A stretch of DNA of 35,694 nt from Pedobacter cryoconitis (GCF_003259615.1 NZ_QLLR01000043.1:1-35694), one strand, 5' to 3'; positions 15,537-24,304 are shown, numbered from the stretch's first letter. Numbers and translations are program-made. The notes: generated by a model from the letters alone, not told the origin.

Positions 15537-15581
15537 TCTTTGGATTTTAAGTTAACACTTAATCTTTAGATTAGTTGATTT
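15526..15581. terminator. Large inverted repeat between convergent genes, probable bidirectional terminator
   Basis: AAATCAACTAATCT (15526-15539) and AGATTAGTTGATTT (15568-15581) are perfect 14-bp arms; the loop contains a second stem (TTAAGT / ACTTAA). The stop codon of the regulator gene lies in the left arm. No long T-run follows on either strand, so termination may be weak. Confidence 0.55.
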
Positions 15582-15626
15582 GTATGAATAGCTGAATATT
15601 AATAAGTTCTATATATTGATTTGTTG

Positions 15627-16916
15627 TTATTCGAAAGAAGTTTCGAATCTTTCAAAGCATTTTCTTTCCAGATTTTCGCGGTGATCGGGGTGTGCAAGCT
15701 CAATTAATGCTTTGGCACGCTGCTTTAAACTTTTGCCGAAAAGGTTAACTTTTCCATACTCAGTAACCACCCAGTGTACATGTCCGCGGGTGGTTACTAC
15801 ACCTGCTCCTTCTTTTAAAAAGGGTACAATTCTGGAGATCCCTTTTGAGGTAATTGAAGGCAGGGCAATGATCGGTTTTCCTCCCGGAGACAGAGACGCT
15901 CCATGGATAAAATCCATCTGTCCGCCGATGCCGGAATACTGAAAAGTCCCCATCGAATCAGCGCAGATCTGACCCGTTAAATCCAGTTCAATCGCAGAGT
16001 TTATAGCGGTGACTTTTGGGTTTTGACGGATCACACTGGTGTCATTTGCATAGGAAATATCCATCACCCTGATGCTCGGATTATCGTTTACAAAGTCATA
16101 CAATTTGCGTGTTCCAATCATAAATGAAGTGATCGATTTACCGCGGTTAATCTTATTCATGCTGTTGTTGATGACCCCGTTTTGTATGAGTGGAATCACA
16201 CCGTCCGACAGCATTTCTGTATGCAGGCCCAGATTTTTATGGTTACCTAAATTCTTTAAAACCTGGTCCGGGATACCCCCTATTCCAAGTTGCAGTGTCG
16301 CCCCATCTTCTACTAAAGAGGCAATATGCTGACCTATAGTAACCATGGCACTACTCACTTTAGCTGAATAATCGACCTCTGGTAAAACAGATTCATGCCA
16401 TACAAAAGTGTTGATTTTACTGCTGTGCAGGTAACCGTCACCATGAGTACGGGGCATGTTTGGGTTAACCTGGGCGATGACGTGTTTAGCGGTATCTACA
16501 GCAGCTCTCGCAATGTCTACAGAAGTTCCTAAGGAACAATAACCATGTACATCAGGCGGAGAGACCTGCACTATAGCTACATCAAGGGGCAGAAATCCTT
16601 CTCTGAAGAGTTTCGGTATCTGACTTAAAAAGACAGGAACATAATCACCATTGGCGCTATTGACAACAGCACGCGTGTTTGCTGAGGTAAATAAGGAATT
16701 GAAAAAGAAACTTCCACGCCATTCCGGGTTGTTAAAATCAACATCACCCAAGGTTGAAATACTAACCAATTCTACATTTTTAAGCTCTGCATGCCGCTGC
16801 TGAAGAGCTTGAATCAATAATACCGGGGTCGCTGCACTGCCATGAAGGAATACGCGCTGACCGGATTGAATGTACTTGACTGCATCTGCTGCGCTACTAT
16901 ATTTTGGTTGACTCAT
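15627..16916 (-). CDS. Acetyl-CoA hydrolase/CoA-transferase family protein
   Basis: A 429-residue enzyme of the acetyl-CoA hydrolase/transferase family (4-hydroxybutyrate or acetate CoA-transferase type). Visible family features are an N-terminal SGQRVFLHGSAATPVLLIQA, the glycine-rich LGIGGIPDQVLKNLGNH, LGLHTEMLSDGVIPLIQNG, and the C-terminal FQYSGIGGQMDFIHGASLSP and TEYGKVNLFGKSLKQRA. The enzyme would move CoA between short acyl groups and acetate in the cytoplasm; the exact substrate cannot be read from sequence. It stands alone on the minus strand, convergent with the copper operon and divergent from the ergothioneine operon. Confidence 0.9.
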   Translation of the reverse strand: MSQPKYSSAADAVKYIQSGQRVFLHGSAATPVLLIQALQQRHAELKNVELVSISTLGDVDFNNPEWRGSFFFNSLFTSANTRAVVNSANGDYVPVFLSQIPKLFREGFLPLDVAIVQVSPPDVHGYCSLGTSVDIARAAVDTAKHVIAQVNPNMPRTHGDGYLHSSKINTFVWHESVLPEVDYSAKVSSAMVTIGQHIASLVEDGATLQLGIGGIPDQVLKNLGNHKNLGLHTEMLSDGVIPLIQNGVINNSMNKINRGKSITSFMIGTRKLYDFVNDNPSIRVMDISYANDTSVIRQNPKVTAINSAIELDLTGQICADSMGTFQYSGIGGQMDFIHGASLSPGGKPIIALPSITSKGISRIVPFLKEGAGVVTTRGHVHWVVTEYGKVNLFGKSLKQRAKALIELAHPDHRENLERKCFERFETSFE

Positions 16917-16967
16917 AAGCTGTTCTATTATTCTGCAATTAGAACAATTAAGCTGGAATAATGTGTG

Positions 16968-16988
16968 ATCCTGGTCAAAATACAGGAT
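16968..16988. promoter_or_regulatory. Short inverted repeat in the divergent intergenic region
   Basis: ATCCTG and CAGGAT flank nine bases (GTCAAAATA) about 84 bases upstream of the ergothioneine operon start and 52 upstream of the CoA-transferase start. It may be a regulator site; no clear TAnnTTTG promoter was found in this 155-base region. Confidence 0.25.
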
Positions 16989-17071
16989 GATGTAGGTTAG
17001 GTTTAAAGGTTTTTTATTACCTTTTACCCCTATAAATATTGTTAATAGCTATCAATCAATTTCATAAAAGA

Positions 17072-18241
17072 ATGGACTTAAACGTAATCAGAAAAGAAAC
17101 CAGGGGGTGTACGAACAAAATTTTCCTGAACAGTGCAGGCTCGTCATTAGTAACCGATACTGTATTTGATCAAATGATAGACAGTCTGACTGAAGAAGCT
17201 CAGATCGGAGGATATGCCCTTGCCAATTTAAACCAGCAAGGGGTAGATGAATTCTATACAGAAACTGCTCAGCTGCTCAACTGCAATGCTGAGAATATAT
17301 CTTTTCAAAACAGTGCTACAGATGCCTATGCAAAAGCGATCTCTTCCATTGAATTTAAAGCCGGAGACGTTATTTTAACAACGGATGACGATTATATTTC
17401 CAATCAAATATCTTTCATTTCTTTAAAAAAACGGGTTGGAATCAACATTGTCAGAGCAGCCAACCTGGCTAACGGGGACCTTGATCTGGCCGCGTTTGAG
17501 GAACTGGTTAAGTTGCATCAGCCAAAATTGGTTGCGTTAACGCATATTCCAACCAGTTCAGGTCTGATACAGGCAGTCGCAGAAGTAGGGGCCATTTGCA
17601 GGAAATATAACTGCTGGTACCTTGTTGATGCCTGTCAGTCTGTAGGGCAACTGGTTGTTGATGTACAGGAAATCGGATGTGATTTTCTGGCCGCTACCGG
17701 AAGGAAATTCTTGCGCGGACCACGTGGTACCGGCTTTCTTTATGTATCTGATCGTGCACTGGAAGCTGGTTTGGCTCCGCTGATTATTGATATGATTGGT
17801 GCGGAATGGACTTCAGTAAACGATTATACATTACAGCCTACTGCTAAGCGCTTTGAGTTCTGGGAATCTTCAATTCCGAGCAGACTGGCATTTAAGGAAG
17901 CCATCAAATATGCCAATCAGGTTGGAATGGCGAATATTGAAAAATACAATGCAGTTTTAATGGCTCAGTTCAGAAGTCAGCTGAAGGAAGTAAAAGGGCT
18001 GAATCTACAAGATTGGGGATCAAAAGTGAGTAGTATCCTGACTTTTACTATGGATCATCATACTACTGATGAAATTGCACAGCACCTGCGTGAAAATGAT
18101 GTTTACTTCTCTATAGCCTTTGCAGGCTCCGCTATGATTGATTTTCCAAAGAAAAACATAAAAAGTGCAATCCGTCTTTCGCCTCATTATTTCAATACTG
18201 CTGAAGAATTGGAAAAAGTTGTCGCCATTTTGGATTTTTAA
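17072..18241 (+). CDS. PLP-dependent class V aminotransferase-fold enzyme, EgtE-like C-S lyase candidate
   Basis: A 389-residue PLP enzyme of the aminotransferase class V/cysteine desulfurase fold. The domain has IFLNSAGSSLV near the N-terminus, ALTHIPTSSGLIQAV, the PLP aspartate region WYLVDACQSVGQLVVD, and the PLP lysine in ATGRKFLRGPRGTGFLYV. ATG at 17072 is preferred to the TTG at 17039 because the family N-terminus begins there. It heads an operon containing egtB and egtD. In the ergothioneine pathway, EgtE is a PLP enzyme of this fold that cleaves the C-S bond of the hercynyl-cysteine sulfoxide to release ergothioneine. That role is inferred from context; a desulfurase or other lyase is possible. 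Confidence 0.8.
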   Translation: MDLNVIRKETRGCTNKIFLNSAGSSLVTDTVFDQMIDSLTEEAQIGGYALANLNQQGVDEFYTETAQLLNCNAENISFQNSATDAYAKAISSIEFKAGDVILTTDDDYISNQISFISLKKRVGINIVRAANLANGDLDLAAFEELVKLHQPKLVALTHIPTSSGLIQAVAEVGAICRKYNCWYLVDACQSVGQLVVDVQEIGCDFLAATGRKFLRGPRGTGFLYVSDRALEAGLAPLIIDMIGAEWTSVNDYTLQPTAKRFEFWESSIPSRLAFKEAIKYANQVGMANIEKYNAVLMAQFRSQLKEVKGLNLQDWGSKVSSILTFTMDHHTTDEIAQHLRENDVYFSIAFAGSAMIDFPKKNIKSAIRLSPHYFNTAEELEKVVAILDF

Positions 18242-18255
18242 TTGTTGTTGGTTTA

Positions 18256-19638
18256 ATGAAGGAATTTGACGCAATAGTAATCGGTGCAGGTCAGGCTGGC
18301 GTGCCCCTGGCTAAGAAATTAGCAAATGCAGGCTGGAAAACTGCATTGATAGAGAAAAGAATGGTTGGTGGTACTTGCATTAACGATGGATGTACGCCAA
18401 CTAAAGCTATGGTTGCTTCTGCCAGGCTAGCTTACCAGGCTGGCAGAAGTAAAGATCTCGGGATTGATATACCTGCTTATGAGATAGATTTCAAGGCAAT
18501 TATGGCCCGTAAATCAGCTATTGTAACTCAATTCCGTGAGGGCTCAATTAAAGGGATCGAAAAGACAAAGAACCTGACCTTAATTTATGGAGAGGCTAAG
18601 TTTCAGGATGATCATACCGTGTATGTGAATGAAAGGGATGGTAATTTTGAAAATTATACCGCCAAACATATCTTCATTAATACGGGGGCAAGTCCGCGAA
18701 TCCCGGATATAGAAGGGGTTAAAGCCATTAAATACCTCACTTCGACCACTATTCTTGAACTGAAAGAAGTTCCTGAACACCTGCTTATTGTTGGAGGAGG
18801 TTATATCGGACTGGAATTTGGGCAGATGTTTAAGCGTTTTGGCTCCAGAATTACAATTATGGAACAAAGCGTACAGCTCATGCCAAAAGAAGATAATGAT
18901 GTTTGTGAGGTCATGAGCGAAATCTTCAAGGAAGAAGGAATGGAGGTTTTAACAGAAGCTAAAGTTGTGAAATTTGAAACATTAGCTCATGATAAAATCA
19001 AAGCCACTATAGATCTAAAAGGTGAAAAAACGACTATTACCTGCTCACATGTATTGCTTGCCTCAGGAAGAAGCCCCCAAACAACAGCTTTAGGACTGGA
19101 AAATACAACTGTAGAATGTGATCCGCATGGATTCGTTAAGGTGAATGAGTTTCTGGAAACCAAAGCCGCTAATATATATGCACTGGGGGATGTAAAAGGG
19201 GGGCCGGCATTTACACATATTTCATATAATGATTATATTGTAGTCACCAAAAATCTTTTGGAAGGAAGTAAAATGAGTATTAAAGACCGTATGGTGCCCT
19301 ATTGTATGTTTACTGATCCTCAGTTAGGCCGTATTGGCATCACTGAAACGCAGGCTGCAGCACAGGGAATTGATTACCTGGTTGCTAAAATTCCAATGCG
19401 TAATGTAGCCAGGGCGATTGAAAATGCAGAAACCAGGGGTTTTATGAAAGCTGTGGTTGATAAAAAGACAAAACAGATCCTGGGTGCAACCATTATTGGT
19501 GAACAAGGAGGTGAAATTATGTCCATTTTGCAAATGGCAATGATGGGTAAGATCACTTATGAAGAAATAAGGTTCACCATTTTCGCGCATCCTTTATATG
19601 CTGAATCCCTCAATAACTTATTTATGTCTATCGCTTAA
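18256..19638 (+). CDS. FAD/NAD(P)-dependent disulfide reductase (mercuric reductase-like)
   Basis: A 460-residue class I pyridine nucleotide-disulfide oxidoreductase. It has the FAD site VIGAGQAGVPLAKKLANAG, the redox disulfide GGTCINDGCTPTK (Cys41 and Cys46), the NAD(P) site LIVGGGYIGLEFGQMF, the second FAD motif IYALGDVKGGPAF, and the C-terminal His-Glu pair in FAHPLYAESLNN. It lacks an N-terminal HMA domain and the extra C-terminal cysteines of true mercuric reductases. It is embedded between the EgtE-like gene and the transporter, with its stop directly abutting the next start. The likely substrate is therefore a low-molecular-weight disulfide or oxidised thiol linked to ergothioneine; this is inference. 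Confidence 0.88.
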   Translation: MKEFDAIVIGAGQAGVPLAKKLANAGWKTALIEKRMVGGTCINDGCTPTKAMVASARLAYQAGRSKDLGIDIPAYEIDFKAIMARKSAIVTQFREGSIKGIEKTKNLTLIYGEAKFQDDHTVYVNERDGNFENYTAKHIFINTGASPRIPDIEGVKAIKYLTSTTILELKEVPEHLLIVGGGYIGLEFGQMFKRFGSRITIMEQSVQLMPKEDNDVCEVMSEIFKEEGMEVLTEAKVVKFETLAHDKIKATIDLKGEKTTITCSHVLLASGRSPQTTALGLENTTVECDPHGFVKVNEFLETKAANIYALGDVKGGPAFTHISYNDYIVVTKNLLEGSKMSIKDRMVPYCMFTDPQLGRIGITETQAAAQGIDYLVAKIPMRNVARAIENAETRGFMKAVVDKKTKQILGATIIGEQGGEIMSILQMAMMGKITYEEIRFTIFAHPLYAESLNNLFMSIA

Positions 19639-20568
19639 ATGATTAAAGCAGAGAACCTGGTCAGGAAATTTGGCACTTCGTTAGCCGTTAATAATATCAG
19701 TTTTGAGGTAAAAGAAGGCGAAAACCTGATTTTACTAGGGACGAGCGGTTGTGGTAAAACGACTACGCTGCGTATGATCAATAGGCTGATTGCACCAGAT
19801 TCAGGAACCATTTTTCTGGATGGGGTTGACATCAGTACGCGTCAGCCAGAAGAATTAAGGCGCGGAATTGGCTATGTATTGCAAAGTCACGGTCTTTTTC
19901 CGCATTATACAGTTGCTGAAAATATCGCTATTGTACCAAGATTGCTAAAATGGAAAAACGAGGATATTCGTAAAAGAGCGGATGAGCTATTTCATAAACT
20001 AAACCTTGATCCTGCTTTAGCAGATAAATATCCGGCAGCTTTGAGCGGCGGACAGCAACAAAGGGTAGGTTTAGCCAGATCATTAATGGTTAATCCTCCG
20101 GTATTATTAATGGATGAGCCTTTTGGCGCTTTAGATAATTTAACAAGAATTAGTATCCGTAAAGAGTTCAGAGCGCTCGATGAGCTGGTTAAAAAGACGG
20201 TGGTCATGGTTACACATGATGTGCAGGAGGCTTTTGAAATGGGCGACCGGATTTGCCTGATGGATAAAGGTGAAATTAAGCAAATCGGAACACCTGAGGA
20301 CTTACTTTTTCATCCTGCCAATGATTTTGTAGCAAATTTCTTTAAAGAGCAGCGTTTACAGCTGGAATTGAAATCTGTGCCGATCGCTGAACTATTGCCC
20401 GGTTATCCGGATCAAAAGATAACGGTTTGGGAAAGGATGGAACAGCTCCTGAATGTTGATCAAGCTGCGGATAGTCCTGAAAACCTGTCTGATAATTCAA
20501 GTAATTCCCCTGATGCTATCCATATAGAAGAGCTGATGCGGGCCTTTTCAGCTTATAAAAAACAATAA
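19639..20568 (+). CDS. egtV: ABC transporter ATPase, OpuCA/EgtV-like
   Basis: A 309-residue ABC ATPase: Walker A GTSGCGKTT (residues 34-42), signature LSGGQQQR, Walker B VLLMDEPFGALD, and switch MVTHD. It belongs to the osmoprotectant (OpuCA/ProV) class. The C-terminus lacks a CBS pair, which is unlike the betaine regulators and fits a non-osmotic role. It starts immediately after the disulfide reductase stop and precedes the fused permease/binding protein with a one-base gap. With egtB and egtD downstream, the best match is EgtV of the EgtUV ergothioneine importer, but a betaine or choline substrate cannot be excluded from sequence alone. Confidence 0.8.
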   Translation: MIKAENLVRKFGTSLAVNNISFEVKEGENLILLGTSGCGKTTTLRMINRLIAPDSGTIFLDGVDISTRQPEELRRGIGYVLQSHGLFPHYTVAENIAIVPRLLKWKNEDIRKRADELFHKLNLDPALADKYPAALSGGQQQRVGLARSLMVNPPVLLMDEPFGALDNLTRISIRKEFRALDELVKKTVVMVTHDVQEAFEMGDRICLMDKGEIKQIGTPEDLLFHPANDFVANFFKEQRLQLELKSVPIAELLPGYPDQKITVWERMEQLLNVDQAADSPENLSDNSSNSPDAIHIEELMRAFSAYKKQ

Positions 20569-20569
20569 T

Positions 20570-22138
20570 ATGGAACAGGCACAAAGTTTCTGGGAATTTG
20601 TTGGCCAGCAGTCCGATAAATTATGGAGTCAGACCTGGGCACATATAGGATTGACTTTAATTTCACTGGTCATTGCGATCCTGATTGCTGTTCCTGTAGG
20701 CATCCTGATTACCAGGAAGCAAAAATTATCTGGTCTTGTACTTGGGTTTGCAGGCATTTTACAAACAATCCCAAGTATTGCCCTGTTGGGTGTGCTGATC
20801 CCTTTCCTGGGTATTGGGCCTAAACCAGCTATTCTTGCCCTCTTTTTGTACGCTTTACTGCCGATCATCAGAAATACCTATACTGGTATTATGGAGGTAA
20901 ACCCTGCAGTTGTCGAGGCAGCTAAAGGAATGGGAATGAGCAGGTGGCAGATTCTGATGAAAGTAGAACTGCCTTTAGCTTTTCCTGTATTAATGGCCGG
21001 TATCCGGACCGCTACGGTAATTAATGTAGGGGTTGCGACTTTAGCGGCCTATATTGCTGCGGGTGGTTTAGGAGAGTTTATCTTCGGCGGTATCGCTTTA
21101 AATAACTCAAATATGATTCTGGCAGGTGCTATTCCTGCTGCTTTACTGGCAATTGTACTGGATTTCTTATTATCTCTCGTTCAAAAACTGAATCTCAAAA
21201 GTATTCGTATCTCTTACCTGGTGCTTCCTTTTGCTTTGATTACGCTGAGCTCTTTCTATTTATTGCCAACGCAGATTGGCGGAAAAATGTTAGGTGGTTT
21301 TACACCCGAATTTATGGGCAGGGAAGATGGGTATTTAGGACTGAAAAAAATCTATAAATTGGGAATTGAAACTGTAGTAATTAGTGATGCTGTGATGTAT
21401 AAGGCGGCTTTCGAGAAAAAATTAGATGTCATTAGTGGTTATAGTACCGATGGCAGGCTGAAAGCTTATGATCTGGTTATCCTGGAGGATGACAAACATA
21501 TCTTTCCTCCTTATTATGCTGCTCCGGTTGTGAGGCAGGAGGTATTGGATCAGCACCCCGGGCTTGAAGCTGTTTTGAATCAGTTGTCAGGGTTTATTAA
21601 TGATTCCACAATGATCGCGATGAACTATAAAGTAGATCAGCTGAAAGAAACTCCTGAAAAGGTGGCCTTGGATTTTACCAAAGCACATCATTTATACAAG
21701 CCAGCCAGAACTGCTGGAAAGAGTACCATAAGAATAGGATCAAAAATATTTGGTGAGCAGTATATCCTTGCCCAGATCTACAAAATATTGATTAAAGGAA
21801 ATACCGATTTGGAAGTTGTGACTAAAACAGGGCTTGGAGGAACAAAAATATGTTTTGATGCACTGACTAATAATCAGATCGATTTTTACCCGGAGTATAC
21901 AGGGACAGGTTTTTTAGTGCTGCTTAAACCAGACGCAAAAACTATAAATAAGCTGACAGGAGATGTGGATGGCGTATATCGGTATGTCAGTGATGAATTT
22001 AAAAATCAGTTCAATATAAAGTGGCTTAAGCCAATAGGCTTTAATAATGCCTATGCACTGATGATGAGAAGAGAACAGGCACAAAGTTTGCATATTAAAA
22101 GTATAACAAACTTAACCAACCATCTAAACCAAAATTAA
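20570..22138 (+). CDS. egtU: ABC permease fused to a solute-binding domain (EgtU-like), binding domain apparently permuted
   Basis: A 522-residue fusion. Residues of about 20-205 are the permease domain with the EAA loop (EAAKGMGMSRWQILMKVELP); a further hydrophobic segment (ISYLVLPFALITLSSFYLLP) links it to the binding domain. The binding domain has the two OpuAC-type halves in reverse order. Residues 242-375 carry what is normally the second half (FTPEFMGREDGYLGLKK, YSTDGRLKAYDLVILEDD, FPPYYAAPVVRQEVL). Residues 385-522 carry what is normally the first half (TIRIGSKIFGEQYILAQIY, DALTNNQIDFYPEYTGTG, FNIKWLKPIGFNNAYALM). Fused permease-binding proteins are the EgtU architecture. The gene lies in TAA-T-ATG contact with both neighbours. 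Ergothioneine as substrate is inferred from the operon. Confidence 0.8.
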   Translation: MEQAQSFWEFVGQQSDKLWSQTWAHIGLTLISLVIAILIAVPVGILITRKQKLSGLVLGFAGILQTIPSIALLGVLIPFLGIGPKPAILALFLYALLPIIRNTYTGIMEVNPAVVEAAKGMGMSRWQILMKVELPLAFPVLMAGIRTATVINVGVATLAAYIAAGGLGEFIFGGIALNNSNMILAGAIPAALLAIVLDFLLSLVQKLNLKSIRISYLVLPFALITLSSFYLLPTQIGGKMLGGFTPEFMGREDGYLGLKKIYKLGIETVVISDAVMYKAAFEKKLDVISGYSTDGRLKAYDLVILEDDKHIFPPYYAAPVVRQEVLDQHPGLEAVLNQLSGFINDSTMIAMNYKVDQLKETPEKVALDFTKAHHLYKPARTAGKSTIRIGSKIFGEQYILAQIYKILIKGNTDLEVVTKTGLGGTKICFDALTNNQIDFYPEYTGTGFLVLLKPDAKTINKLTGDVDGVYRYVSDEFKNQFNIKWLKPIGFNNAYALMMRREQAQSLHIKSITNLTNHLNQN

Positions 22139-22139
22139 T

Positions 22140-23288
22140 ATGTCACTTTTGGAGCAATACTCCGCAGTGAGGTCGCATAGCGTATTGGTGTGCGATAAAC
22201 TGCAAAAAGAAGACTACGTGGTACAGCCGGCGGAAGAAGTTAGTCCGCCTAAATGGCATCTTGGTCACACCACCTGGTTTTTTGAGACTTTTATTTTGAT
22301 CCCTCATGCTATTGCCTATCAGCCTTTTAATCCGGATTATAACTATGTTTTCAATAGTTATTATGAAAGTATAGGAGCAAGGGTGATCCGAACAGACAGA
22401 GGTAACCTGAGCCGTCCAACGGTAGATGAGATTTTCCATTACCGTGCTTATGTAGATGAGGCGATGGAGAAATTCCTGTTATGCGGAGTCAGCAGCGAGA
22501 TAGAAGAGCTCATGATATTAGGTTTAAACCATGAACAGCAACATCAGGAGTTGTTATGGTATGATATTAAATATATACTTGGCCATAATCCGTTATTTCC
22601 TGCTTATGCTGCTGATACTATAGAAAAGGGATTGACGCTGGCTGAGCAGGGCTGGGTGGATTTCAAAGAAGGTGTCCACGAGATTGGATACCAGGGAGAC
22701 TCTTTTCATTTTGATAATGAGCTGGGCAGACATAAAGTATATATCCAGAATTTCAGTATTTCAACCCGTTTGGTCAGTAATGCAGAGTACCTTGAATTTA
22801 TAAAGGCAGGAGGATACGAGGATTTCAGTTTATGGCATGCACAGGGTTGGGACTGGGTAAAGGAAAAACACATCAATGCACCCCTGTACTGGTATGAAAT
22901 TGACGGACAATGGCATCGGTACAGCTTATCCGGACTCGAAATCTTAAAAATGAACTCCCCCGTTTCCAATATCAGTTATTACGAAGCATCGGCTTATGCA
23001 CAGTGGAAAGGTATGCGTTTACCCACAGAATTTGAATGGGAAGTAGCCTCTTCTTTATTTGAATGGGGTAAATTATGGGAATGGACGGAAAGTGCATACC
23101 TGCCATATCCGGGCTTCTCCAAAGCTGCGGGTGCCTTAGGGGAATATAATGGTAAATTTATGGTGAATCAGAAAGTATTGCGCGGTGGATCTATTGCTAC
23201 CCCGGTAAACCACAGCAGAAACACTTATAGAAACTTCTTTCACCCTGATATGCGCTGGATGTTCAGTGGTATCAGGCTTTCAAAATAA
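22140..23288 (+). CDS. egtB: Ergothioneine biosynthesis sulfoxide synthase EgtB
   Basis: A 382-residue non-haem iron enzyme that joins hercynine to a thiol donor and oxidises the product to a sulfoxide. The N-terminal DinB-like domain contains PPKWHLGHTTWFFET (His40 and His43) and the iron motif HxxxHxE in LNHEQQHQELLWYD (His131, His135, Glu137). The C-terminal FGE-sulfatase domain starts near VHEIGYQGDSFHFDNELGRH and includes NISYYEASAYAQWKGMRLPT, EFEWEVASS, WEWTESAYLPYPGF and VLRGGSIATP. No EgtA or EgtC gene lies nearby. This suggests the type of EgtB that uses cysteine directly, rather than gamma-glutamylcysteine, though the donor cannot be decided from sequence. It ends four bases before egtD. 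Confidence 0.94.
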   Translation: MSLLEQYSAVRSHSVLVCDKLQKEDYVVQPAEEVSPPKWHLGHTTWFFETFILIPHAIAYQPFNPDYNYVFNSYYESIGARVIRTDRGNLSRPTVDEIFHYRAYVDEAMEKFLLCGVSSEIEELMILGLNHEQQHQELLWYDIKYILGHNPLFPAYAADTIEKGLTLAEQGWVDFKEGVHEIGYQGDSFHFDNELGRHKVYIQNFSISTRLVSNAEYLEFIKAGGYEDFSLWHAQGWDWVKEKHINAPLYWYEIDGQWHRYSLSGLEILKMNSPVSNISYYEASAYAQWKGMRLPTEFEWEVASSLFEWGKLWEWTESAYLPYPGFSKAAGALGEYNGKFMVNQKVLRGGSIATPVNHSRNTYRNFFHPDMRWMFSGIRLSK

Positions 23289-23292
23289 TGAT

Positions 23293-24231
23293 ATGAATCA
23301 ATTTTTAAAAGAGGTTCTACATGACCTTAGTCAACCACAGAAAACTTTAAATTCGAAGTATTTTTACGACGGAAAGGGTGATAAACTTTTTCAGGAGATT
23401 ATGAATTGTCCTGAATATTATCCGACCAACTGTGAAAAAGAAATCTTCACAGAGCGGTTTAAAGATTTGGCAGTTGCCCTGAAAAACGGATTTAATACTT
23501 TCGATCTGGTCGAAATGGGCGCAGGGGATGCCACCAAGTCAAGTTATCTGCTCAAAGAACTGGTGGATACGAAGGTAGACTTTACTTATATGCCAATTGA
23601 TATTTCTTCTACAATGATTGCCCATTTAGAGCAGTCGTTACCTGAGAAAATCAAGGGCCTTAAGGTACAGGGCTTGAATGGAGAGTATTTTGATATGCTG
23701 GAAAAGGCAAATGCTATCTCTTCCAGGAAGAAGGTAGTGATGTTGCTTGGGGGAAATATCGGAAATGAGACTCCTGAGAATGCGATTGAGTTTTGCCGTA
23801 AGATCCGCGCTGCGTTACAAGAAGGGGATTTAGTGTTAATTGGTTTTGATTTGAAAAAGAATCCGCATACTATTCTTGCTGCTTATAACGATGCTGCAGG
23901 TTTTACGCGTGATTTTAACCTGAACCTGCTGCATAGGATAAATGATGAATTAGGTGGTGATTTTAATGTGGGTCAGTTTCAGCATTATCCAAACTATGAT
24001 CCTATCACTGGTGCCTGCAAAAGTTACCTGGTCAGTAAGAAAAACCAGAAAGTGAATATTGCTGATCAGACTTTCCAATTTTATGAGAATGAAGTCATCT
24101 ATATGGAGATTTCTCAAAAATACAGTATTCAGGAGACGGAAAATATTGCTAAAGTATCTGGATTTAAAACGGTAACGCATTTCTATGACCATAAGAAATG
24201 GTTTGTAGATACAGTTTGGCAGTGCGTATAA
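23293..24231 (+). CDS. egtD: L-histidine N-alpha-methyltransferase EgtD
   Basis: A 312-residue SAM-dependent enzyme that trimethylates the alpha-amino group of histidine to give hercynine. Family signatures are SKYFYDGKGDKLFQEIMNCP, EYYPTNCEKEIF, FDLVEMGAGDATKSSYLLKE (SAM site), VDFTYMPIDISSTMI, VVMLLGGNIGNETPENAIEF, and FDLKKNPHTILAAYNDAAGF. ATG at 23293 is chosen because an upstream in-frame GTG lies inside egtB and the family N-terminus begins with the FLKEVLHDL segment. It is the last gene of the ergothioneine operon and is followed by a strong terminator. Confidence 0.95.
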   Translation: MNQFLKEVLHDLSQPQKTLNSKYFYDGKGDKLFQEIMNCPEYYPTNCEKEIFTERFKDLAVALKNGFNTFDLVEMGAGDATKSSYLLKELVDTKVDFTYMPIDISSTMIAHLEQSLPEKIKGLKVQGLNGEYFDMLEKANAISSRKKVVMLLGGNIGNETPENAIEFCRKIRAALQEGDLVLIGFDLKKNPHTILAAYNDAAGFTRDFNLNLLHRINDELGGDFNVGQFQHYPNYDPITGACKSYLVSKKNQKVNIADQTFQFYENEVIYMEISQKYSIQETENIAKVSGFKTVTHFYDHKKWFVDTVWQCV

Positions 24232-24263
24232 TTTAATGTAACTCCTGTTTTTTAAAAAGCTTT

Positions 24264-24304
24264 AAAGGCTTAATTACTCTGATTAGGGTAGTTAAGCCTT
24301 TTTT
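24264..24304 (+). terminator. Rho-independent terminator of the ergothioneine operon
   Basis: AAAGGCTTAATTAC (24264-24277) pairs with GTAGTTAAGCCTTT (24288-24301) over 14 bp with one G-U, followed by a T-run to 24304. Confidence 0.88.

Noticed and set aside
18256..19638. True mercuric reductase (MerA)
   Set aside because: No HMA domain, no C-terminal vicinal cysteines, no merR/merT/merP nearby; the copper genes are in a different operon.
19639..22138. Plain glycine betaine/choline (OpuC) transporter
   Set aside because: Not fully excluded, but the lack of CBS domains, the fused permease-binding protein and the egtB/egtD neighbours favour an EgtUV-like role.
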